Below, in pieces: positions 1 through 5,696 of a DNA stretch of 5,696 bases. Source of the DNA: DATKWS01 sp035529435 (GTDB lineage Bacteria; Krumholzibacteriota; Krumholzibacteriia; Krumholzibacteriales; Krumholzibacteriaceae). Both the position numbers and the translations under genes were made by a program. Where the stretch lies: contig DATKWS010000227.1 in assembly GCA_035529435.1 (NCBI GenBank), positions 1 to 5,696 of the forward strand. Reading direction: 5' to 3'. Within the stretch, counting starts at the first letter, position 1. Every line of letters begins with the position of its first letter. The notes below the pieces were generated by a model. That model saw nothing but the letters and a program-made list of their open reading frames with translations, made no database searches and was not told the origin of the DNA.

Positions 1-2
1 AG

Positions 3-992
3 GTGGTGGCCGGCGTGCGTAAGAAGTTTCTCGAGCATCCCACGAGACCCCTCGAAATACGGCCGGGTATGTCATGCAGCGATCTGCTCGAAGGTCTGGA
101 GGGTTGCAGCTTTCAGGGCAGGAGGCTCGCCCAGGCGGCGAGGATCTGGACCGAGGCGCTGGACGAGGATATCAGCGTGTGGCTCGGTCTCGCCGGCGCG
201 ATGGTTCCGGCCGGGATGCGAAAAGTGATCGTCGGGCTGATGGAGGGCGGGCTTGTCGACATCATTGTATCGACGGGGGCGAACCTGTACCATGACTTTT
301 TCGAAACCGTGGGAGAGTACCACTACATCGGAAGCCCGCACGTCGATGACTGCGATCTCCGTGAGGCGAAGATCGATCGCATATACGATACGTTTGCCGA
401 CGAGGACATGTTCTTCGAGACGGATCGCCGGATCACCAAATGGGCCGTGGAGACGCTGGAGAACCGCCCCTACACGACGAGGGAATTCCTCAAGCTTCTG
501 GGTGAAGAGGCGGGAAGGCATTCGAAGGGCGAACAGGGCATTCTCAGCACCGCCGCCCGGCTCGACATCCCGGTGTATTGCCCCGCGCCGGGCGATTCTT
601 CCATCGGAATAGCGTTGAGCGAGATGCCCGAGAAGGTGATATTCGATGTCATCGGCGATGTGGAGGAGACGGCACAGCTGGCCCTCAAGAAACAGTCGAT
701 GGTCATATATGTCGGCGGCGGCACTCCGAAAAATTTCATTCAACAGACGGAAGTGACCAATATCGTGCATAACCGGCCGGTGCAGGGCCACAGGTATGCG
801 ATCCAGTTCGTGGTGGATGCACCGCAGTGGGGCGGATTGAGCGGATGCACATTCGAGGAGGCCGTCTCGTGGGGCAAGATCGCGGTCGACGCGCGGAGCG
901 TGTCCGTTCTGTGTGATGCGACCATCGCGCTGCCGATCGTGGCTGCGGCGGTCATATCGAGGCGTGAGGGCACAAAGCGTCCCGGCCGCTAG
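3..992 (+). CDS. Deoxyhypusine synthase family protein (bacterial DHS-like; 5' end at window edge)
   Basis: Eukaryotic and archaeal deoxyhypusine synthases use NAD to transfer the aminobutyl group of spermidine to a lysine of eIF5A. Bacteria lack eIF5A, so bacterial members are more likely to act on a polyamine, for example in homospermidine formation; that is inference. Visible signatures: a TGANLYHD segment (about residues 91-98) in the nucleotide-binding part, IYDTFADED (127-135), CPAPGDSSIG (193-202), GGGTPKNFI (238-246) and EEAVSWGKI (285-293). Lys243 aligns with the catalytic lysine of the human enzyme (Lys329, in a GGG-x-x-K context), so the active site looks intact. There is no signal peptide or membrane segment; the protein should be cytosolic. 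GTG codons at 3 and 6 are possible starts, and the N-terminus there matches where such proteins usually begin. Only two bases lie upstream, so no ribosome-binding site can be judged and the true start may lie outside. The stop is TAG at 990-992. Confidence 0.9.
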   Translation: MVAGVRKKFLEHPTRPLEIRPGMSCSDLLEGLEGCSFQGRRLAQAARIWTEALDEDISVWLGLAGAMVPAGMRKVIVGLMEGGLVDIIVSTGANLYHDFFETVGEYHYIGSPHVDDCDLREAKIDRIYDTFADEDMFFETDRRITKWAVETLENRPYTTREFLKLLGEEAGRHSKGEQGILSTAARLDIPVYCPAPGDSSIGIALSEMPEKVIFDVIGDVEETAQLALKKQSMVIYVGGGTPKNFIQQTEVTNIVHNRPVQGHRYAIQFVVDAPQWGGLSGCTFEEAVSWGKIAVDARSVSVLCDATIALPIVAAAVISRREGTKRPGR

Positions 993-1000
993 CGAGGAGC

Positions 1001-1024
1001 GCCGCCCGTGCGGGAACGGGCGGC
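1001..1024 (+). terminator. Perfect 9-bp hairpin between the DHS-like gene and comM (possible terminator or attenuator)
   Basis: GCCGCCCGT (1001-1009) pairs perfectly with ACGGGCGGC (1016-1024) around the six-base loop GCGGGA. It begins 8 bases after the stop of the DHS-like gene and ends 33 bases before the comM start. No T-run follows, so it is not a canonical intrinsic terminator. It could weaken read-through, protect the upstream mRNA 3' end, or simply separate two cotranscribed genes. The structure is certain on paper; the role is inferred. Confidence 0.5.
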
Positions 1025-1046
1025 ACGACGATCGGGATGTGAGGAA

Positions 1047-1056
1047 GGGAGGAAGG
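1047..1056 (+). promoter_or_regulatory. Ribosome-binding site of the comM-like gene
   Basis: A purine-rich stretch GGGAGGAAGG contains GGAGG at 1048-1052, five bases before the ATG at 1058. It fixes this ATG as the start, and the protein then begins exactly where YifB/ComM proteins usually begin. Confidence 0.75.
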
Positions 1057-1057
1057 G

Positions 1058-2584
<1,527 letters not shown>

Positions 2585-2618
2585 TGTGCGCACGGGGTTC
2601 GAATGCGCGGCCGCCGCC
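2585..2618. other. Convergent 34-bp gap between comM and the acyl-CoA dehydrogenase gene
   Basis: The two stop codons face each other across 34 bases. The gap holds only short palindromes (GTGCGCAC, GCGGCCGC). A weak stem, CCGCC (2614-2618) with GGCGG (2627-2631), overlaps the dehydrogenase stop codon. There is no T-run on either strand, so no confident terminator can be called; transcripts from the two sides may overlap at their 3' ends. Confidence 0.5.
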
Positions 2619-3770
2619 CTACAGATGGCGGTCGTGAAGAACGTCGCGCGCGATGATCATTCGCTGGATCTCGCTCGTGCCCTCGAAGATCCGGTTGATC
2701 CGGGAGTCGCGGTACATGCGTTCGATCGGGAAATCCTCTGTGAAGCCGTATCCGCCGTATATCTGCATGGCGCTGTCGACGATCCGGTCGAGCGCTTCGG
2801 AGCAGTAGAGCTTAACGATCGACGATTCCTTCGTGGTGTTCTTTCCATTGTCGTACAGCCACGCGGTGCGGTACAGGATCGATTCCATGTTGTATATCTG
2901 GACGGCCATGTCGGCCAGCATCCACTGCACGGCCTGTTGCTGCGATATCTTGCGTCCGAACTGGACACGCTCCTTCGAGTAGTTGGCGCTGAGTTTCAGA
3001 GCCTCCTTGGCGGAACCCAGGGCGGCGGCCCCGAGCCCGAGACGTCCCGTCTCGAGCACGCGCATACCGACGAGAACGCCCCGTCCGATCCGGCCCAGCA
3101 GGTTATCCTTCGGCACCTTCATGTCCTCGAAGATCAGCTCGGCGGTCTCGGATCCCCTGATCCCCATCTTCTCCTCGATCTTGCCGACGCTGAAACCGGG
3201 AAATTTCTTCTCCACGATGAAGGCCGAAACCTTGCCGTCCGCCTTCCCTCCGTCCATCTTCGCGAATACGGTGAAGATATCGGCGATGCTGCCGTTCGTG
3301 ATGAATATCTTGCGGCCGTTGAGAAGAAAGTGGCCGTCCTCCTCCAGCGCGGTGGTTTCCGAGTTGAATGCATCGGAACCGGCATTCGGCTCGGTGAGGG
3401 CGTAGGCGCCGATCTTCTTACCCTCGGCGAGGGGAACGAGATACTTCTGCTTCTGTTCCTCGGTGCCGAACAGGTAGATACCGGACGCTCCGATGCTCTG
3501 GTGCGCACCGATAAAGGTCGCGGTGGACGCGCACCCGCGGCCGATCTCCTCCTGCATGATGCAGTAACCGACCTCACCCATGCCGGCGCCGCCGTACTCC
3601 GGCGGGAAGGATATCCCGAGAAAGCCGAGTTCCGCCATTGTGTCGATGAGCTCGCGGGGGATCTTCTTTTCCTTGTCGATCCGTTCCGCCGCCGGTTTCA
3701 GCTCCTTTTCGACGAACTTGCGGACCATGTCGCGCAGCATCTTCTGCTCATCGGTGAATGTCCAGTCCAT
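2619..3770 (-). CDS. Acyl-CoA dehydrogenase (short/medium-chain, butyryl-CoA dehydrogenase-like)
   Basis: This 383-residue FAD enzyme introduces a trans-2 double bond into acyl-CoA and passes electrons to electron-transferring flavoprotein. It has the standard order: N-terminal helical domain (about 1-115), beta domain (about 116-230) with signature GAYALTEPNAGSD (121-133) and the FITNG segment (156-160), then C-terminal helical domain. The latter holds the FAD/dimer segment RVQFGRKISQQQAVQWMLAD (268-287) and signature QIYGGYGFTEDFPIERMYRD (336-355). Glu363 in IFEGTSEIQR is at the position of the catalytic base of MCAD and SCAD. Similarity looks closest to bacterial butyryl-CoA or short-chain enzymes, but chain length cannot be read safely from sequence, and branched-chain or glutaryl-type substrates remain possible. 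No etfAB, thiolase or hydratase gene lies nearby. The minus-strand ATG has AGGAGG (complement of 3779-3784) eight bases upstream, fixing the start. The gene is a single unit divergent from the endonuclease gene. Confidence 0.96.
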   Translation of the reverse strand: MDWTFTDEQKMLRDMVRKFVEKELKPAAERIDKEKKIPRELIDTMAELGFLGISFPPEYGGAGMGEVGYCIMQEEIGRGCASTATFIGAHQSIGASGIYLFGTEEQKQKYLVPLAEGKKIGAYALTEPNAGSDAFNSETTALEEDGHFLLNGRKIFITNGSIADIFTVFAKMDGGKADGKVSAFIVEKKFPGFSVGKIEEKMGIRGSETAELIFEDMKVPKDNLLGRIGRGVLVGMRVLETGRLGLGAAALGSAKEALKLSANYSKERVQFGRKISQQQAVQWMLADMAVQIYNMESILYRTAWLYDNGKNTTKESSIVKLYCSEALDRIVDSAMQIYGGYGFTEDFPIERMYRDSRINRIFEGTSEIQRMIIARDVLHDRHL

Positions 3771-3903
3771 TGATCTATCCTCCTCGGTGTGGTCGAAATC
3801 GATCCGTGTGTGCGTTTCTTCGTTGCCGTGTGCGGGGAGATGCCCCGGTGGAATCGGTATTGCGACATCGGCGCAGTACTCGGTATCCCAATTGGAAATT
3901 CGA

Positions 3904-3933
3904 AGGATACGGAGCGGTAAGCAACCGTGTCAA
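3904..3933 (-). promoter_or_regulatory. Probable sigma70-type promoter for the acyl-CoA dehydrogenase gene
   Basis: Read on the minus strand, a perfect -35 box TTGACA (complement of 3928-3933) is followed after 18 bases by TATCCT (complement of 3904-3909), which matches the -10 consensus at four of six positions. Transcription would start near 3897, giving a leader of about 125 bases before the ATG. Palindromic TTCGAA (3899-3904) and AATT-N3-AATT (3890-3900) sit at the likely start site and could hold a regulator; that part is speculation. Confidence 0.5.
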
Positions 3934-3956
3934 GAAAAATGCTTTTCCCATCGGCT

Positions 3957-3977
3957 GTGGGGAATGTCGCTCCCCGC
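3957..3977. other. Seven-bp inverted repeat upstream of the dehydrogenase promoter
   Basis: GTGGGGA (3957-3963) can pair with TCCCCGC (3971-3977) across a seven-base loop, with one G-T wobble. It lies about 25 bases upstream of the minus-strand -35 box, so it could be an operator half-site pair as well as an RNA hairpin. Pairing is visible; function is unknown. Confidence 0.3.
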
Positions 3978-4016
3978 GCCGGAAAAGTGCATCTGGTGCG
4001 CATCCATTGGTGTGCG

Positions 4017-4022
4017 TATAGT
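4017..4022 (+). promoter_or_regulatory. Candidate -10 element upstream of the endonuclease gene
   Basis: TATAGT matches the sigma70 -10 consensus at five of six positions, in a stretch that is otherwise GC-rich. No good -35 box is found 16-18 bases upstream, so the call is weak. If used, transcription would start near 4029 and the endonuclease mRNA would carry a GC-rich leader of more than 200 bases. Confidence 0.25.
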
Positions 4023-4051
4023 GTGCCGCCGGAGGACTGTTTGAGCAGGAG

Positions 4052-4085
4052 CGCCCCCGTCCCGGCGCCCGGCCGCAACGGGGCG
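4052..4085 (+). other. GC-rich bulged stem-loop in the intergenic region
   Basis: CGCCCCCGT (4052-4060) pairs with ACGGGGCG (4078-4085), giving eight base pairs with one bulged C. The 17-base loop is itself C/G-rich. It is followed by GCGGGTCCCGC, another near-palindrome. No T-run follows. It could be a leader structure of the endonuclease transcript or only a result of high GC content. Confidence 0.3.
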
Positions 4086-4301
4086 GGTCCCGCGCGATCC
4101 GGCGGTGAATTCGGTTGATGACGGCCGTTCGCGTATGGTACGGTTCCATTCCCGTGACCGGGACGCGGCACTGATGTGAACGACTACCGTCGCTGTAGTG
4201 CGGTGCCGGTGGGAGTATCGACCGCGGTTCATGAACGGCACCCGATGGGAGCGTGTACCGTGGCTGTCCAGGGCGTCAGGGAAGAATGGTTTCCGGCCGG
4301 A

Positions 4302-4964
4302 ATGGAGCGGTCCCGCGAAATCCTCCGGCGGGCCGTGCCTCTCCTCCGGCGGGCCGTCCGGGGTGAGAAGGCCCCGTCGGTCACGGAGATCGCGCAGAGA
4401 ACCCGATCACCATTCCGTGTACTCGTATCGACCGTGATCAGCGCGCGAACAAAGGATGAAGTGACGGCGGCGGCGAGCGAGCGGCTCTTCGCACGTACAG
4501 CCGCGCCGGCGGGTATGGCGGCGCTCACGGAGAGAACCATCGCGAAACTGATATTCCCGGCCGGATTCTATCGGACCAAGGCACGGTCGATCCGTGCGCT
4601 TTCCAGAATGATCGTGGACGATTTCGGCGGCCGCGTCCCCGACACGATCGACGGGCTCCTTGCGCTTCCCGGTGTCGGCCGAAAGACGGCGAATCTCGTC
4701 GTGACGCATGGATTCGGAAAGCCGGGGATATGCGTCGATACGCATGTACACCGTATCACCAACAGGCTCGGCGCCGTTCGTACGCGCAATCCCCACGAGA
4801 CCGAATTCGCGCTCCGGGCCGTGCTGCCGAAACGGCACTGGATCGAGATAAACGAGCTGCTCGTAACATACGGCAAGCGCATCTGCGCCCCCATCTCGCC
4901 GTTCTGTTCGCGCTGCGCCGTCTCGGATCGCTGTGGGAGGGTGGGGGTAAAGAGAACAAGATGA
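4302..4964 (+). CDS. nth: Endonuclease III-like DNA glycosylase/AP lyase with [4Fe-4S] cluster motif
   Basis: This HhH-GPD base-excision repair enzyme should remove oxidised pyrimidines and cut the resulting abasic site. Counted from ATG 4302 it has 220 residues, close to E. coli Nth (211). The helix-hairpin-helix LPGVGRKTAN (122-131) contains Lys128, equivalent to E. coli Lys120, and VDTH contains Asp146, equivalent to Asp138; their spacing of 18 is the same. The C-terminal cluster motif is intact as Cys-x6-Cys-x2-Cys-x5-Cys (Cys195, 202, 205, 211). The start is uncertain. The frame is open back to GTG 4176, with ATG 4245 and GTG 4260 between. GTG 4260 has GGAG (4248-4251) eight bases upstream, a better ribosome-binding site than ATG 4302 has. 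I chose 4302 because family members begin just before the E-I-L helix. The first helix is encoded by a 21-bp-period repeat (LRRAV twice). It lies divergent from the dehydrogenase gene and 138 bp before the M64 gene. Confidence 0.9.
   Translation: MERSREILRRAVPLLRRAVRGEKAPSVTEIAQRTRSPFRVLVSTVISARTKDEVTAAASERLFARTAAPAGMAALTERTIAKLIFPAGFYRTKARSIRALSRMIVDDFGGRVPDTIDGLLALPGVGRKTANLVVTHGFGKPGICVDTHVHRITNRLGAVRTRNPHETEFALRAVLPKRHWIEINELLVTYGKRICAPISPFCSRCAVSDRCGRVGVKRTR
4321..4357 (+). repeat. 16-bp direct repeat, 21-bp period, inside the endonuclease gene
   Basis: TCCTCCGGCGGGCCGT occurs at 4321-4336 and again, identically, at 4342-4357. The 21-base period is seven codons, so the protein carries LRRAV twice in its first helix. 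It looks like a small in-frame tandem duplication; the DNA identity suggests either recent origin or constrained codon choice. Confidence 0.75.
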
Positions 4965-4974
4965 CGGCCGCTCC

Positions 4975-4996
4975 GCGCGAACCGTCCGGTTCGCGC
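4975..4996 (+). terminator. Perfect 9-bp hairpin after the endonuclease gene (terminator-like, no T-run)
   Basis: GCGCGAACC (4975-4983) pairs perfectly with GGTTCGCGC (4988-4996) around the tetraloop GTCC. It starts 10 bases after the endonuclease stop. The following bases, TGCACACCGGG, have no T-run, so classic intrinsic termination is not shown. Position and strength still suggest a 3'-end signal separating this gene from the M64 gene. Confidence 0.5.
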
Positions 4997-5090
4997 TGCA
5001 CACCGGGCGTACGGAAGCAGTACGGAAGGATTGGTACAGGAGACCGGATATGGGATGGCGGGAAATCAAACATTCCGTCGTGTCCGAGAA

Positions 5091-5096
5091 AAGGAG
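5091..5096 (+). promoter_or_regulatory. Ribosome-binding site of the M64 peptidase gene
   Basis: AAGGAG sits six bases before ATG 5103. It selects this ATG over the in-frame ATG at 5124, and only this start keeps the full signal peptide. I found no convincing promoter in the 138-bp gap upstream. Confidence 0.75.
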
Positions 5097-5102
5097 TCTG
5101 CA

Positions 5103-5696
5103 ATGCGGCGATTCTTCGTTGCCATGATCGTTGTGGCGCTGGCCGTTTCCCTTCATGCGGGGGAGCAGCCCGGATTCGACCGTTTCTTCACCACGGGATC
5201 GCTCCGGATCGATCTCTATCACACGGGAGGCGGCGGGGTGGAGGTATTCAGCCTCGACGAGCTCGTGGCGGAGCCGTACTGGGCGGGGAATCCCCGTACG
5301 CTCATCGATACGCTGAATCTCGGTGAGTACATGGTGCGTGTCTTCGATATCACGACGAATCGAATGATCTTCTCGCGCGGTTACTCGACGATCTACGCCG
5401 AGTGGGAGACGACCGGCGAGGCGGACGGGAGTCTGTCACGGACGTTTCACGAATCGCTGATCGTCCCGTATCCCCGTGTCCCCGTCCAGATACGGATAGA
5501 GCGGCGCGACCGTGAAAACATTTTCCGGACGGTCTTCGACCTCGTCGTCGATCCATCCGATTTCCATATACGGACAGGCGGAAGATACGGAGCATTCAAG
5601 GTGCGCACACTGGAGGATAACGGACCGCCGTCCGGTACGGTCGACATCGTGATACTGGGCGACGGGTACCGCCAGGACCAGATCCACAAGCTTCGA
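5103..5696 (+). CDS. Secreted M64 (IgA-peptidase-like) metallopeptidase, N-terminal part only
   Basis: The frame runs from ATG 5103 to the window end without a stop, giving 198 residues; the gene continues outside. Residues 1-19 form a signal peptide (MRR, then a hydrophobic core, then SLHA before GEQ), so the protein is exported. The rest resembles the N-terminal domain of peptidase family M64. FDRFFTTGSLRIDLYHTG (25-42), VFSLDELVAEPYWAGNPRTL (48-67), the RTFHESLIVPYPRVPVQIRI segment (113-132) and ERRDRENIF (133-141) follow the family order. Residues 179-189 (TVDIVILGDGY) look like the first strand of the catalytic M64 domain. The metal-binding histidines and catalytic glutamate would lie beyond the window, so activity cannot be judged. 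The family is named for Clostridium ramosum IgA proteinase, but most relatives have unknown substrates; general extracellular proteolysis is as likely as IgA cleavage. Confidence 0.85.
   Translation, partial: MRRFFVAMIVVALAVSLHAGEQPGFDRFFTTGSLRIDLYHTGGGGVEVFSLDELVAEPYWAGNPRTLIDTLNLGEYMVRVFDITTNRMIFSRGYSTIYAEWETTGEADGSLSRTFHESLIVPYPRVPVQIRIERRDRENIFRTVFDLVVDPSDFHIRTGGRYGAFKVRTLEDNGPPSGTVDIVILGDGYRQDQIHKLR

Larger units (their letters stand above)
3771..4301. other. Divergent intergenic region, about 0.5 kb, without a convincing gene
   Basis: This region separates the minus-strand acyl-CoA dehydrogenase gene from the plus-strand endonuclease gene. The open frames crossing it are arginine-, serine- and proline-rich and lack family motifs, so I read it as regulatory. 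It holds the dehydrogenase ribosome-binding site, a good minus-strand promoter candidate (3904-3933), a 7-bp hairpin (3957-3977), a plus-strand -10-like TATAGT (4017-4022) and a GC-rich stem-loop (4052-4085). Its right limit depends on the endonuclease start: it would shrink to 4175 if GTG 4176 were used. Confidence 0.6.

Noticed and set aside
72..791. Minus-strand open frame of 239 codons opposite the DHS-like gene
   Set aside because: It is in the same antisense register and is a shadow of codon bias. It is rich in His and Arg with no recognisable domain, and the plus strand encodes a clear family member.
3854..3886. TCGGTAT repeated at 3854-3860 and 3880-3886 in the dehydrogenase leader
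   Set aside because: A 7-base match within 30 bases is too short to separate from chance without related sequences.
3930..4241. Overlapping small frames on both strands in the divergent intergenic region
   Set aside because: Their products are rich in Arg, Thr, Ser and Pro, with no convincing ribosome-binding site or motif; they look like chance open frames in GC-rich DNA.
4935..4947. G-run cluster near the 3' end of the endonuclease gene as a G-quadruplex
   Set aside because: Only three runs of three or more G are present (GGG, GGG, GGGGG), so a standard four-run quadruplex is incomplete, and the bases are explained by codons after the last cluster cysteine.
4407..5222. Minus-strand open frame of 271 codons across the endonuclease gene and the start of the M64 gene
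   Set aside because: It crosses two well-supported plus-strand genes and a hairpin-bearing gap, and its product shows no recognisable domain.

Overview
The window is a 5.7-kb stretch of what looks like ordinary bacterial chromosome. It is GC-rich: the genes avoid TTA, CTA and TCA codons, and many codons end in G or C. Start sites carry clear Shine-Dalgarno sequences. I see no insertion sequence, CRISPR array, tRNA, rRNA, phage or plasmid signature. The combination of a bacterial deoxyhypusine-synthase-like enzyme, a short-chain-type acyl-CoA dehydrogenase and a secreted M64 peptidase would fit an uncultured, high-GC bacterium, perhaps of the FCB group or a related lineage. That placement is a guess from gene content, not a measurement.

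Layout from left to right: (1) a deoxyhypusine synthase family gene on the plus strand, whose possible GTG start lies only two bases from the window edge; (2) a 65-bp gap with a perfect 9-bp hairpin; (3) a complete comM/yifB-type AAA+ ATPase gene, plus strand; (4) a 34-bp gap where this gene converges with (5) a complete acyl-CoA dehydrogenase gene on the minus strand; (6) a divergent non-coding region of about 0.5 kb with a good minus-strand promoter candidate and several GC-rich hairpins; (7) an endonuclease III-like DNA glycosylase gene, plus strand; (8) a 138-bp gap with a perfect 9-bp hairpin just after the glycosylase stop; (9) the first 198 codons of a secreted M64 (IgA-peptidase-like) metallopeptidase, cut by the right edge. 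This last gene is still open at the window end.

The genes do not form an obvious pathway. ComM-like ATPases and endonuclease III both act on DNA (natural transformation or branch migration, and base-excision repair), but the acyl-CoA dehydrogenase lies between them on the other strand. The DHS-like enzyme probably belongs to polyamine metabolism, the dehydrogenase to acyl-CoA oxidation, and the M64 protein to extracytoplasmic protein turnover. I found no convincing new multi-gene system. The points most worth a second look are the bacterial DHS-like enzyme with an intact catalytic lysine, the structured divergent intergenic region, and the hairpins without U-tracts.
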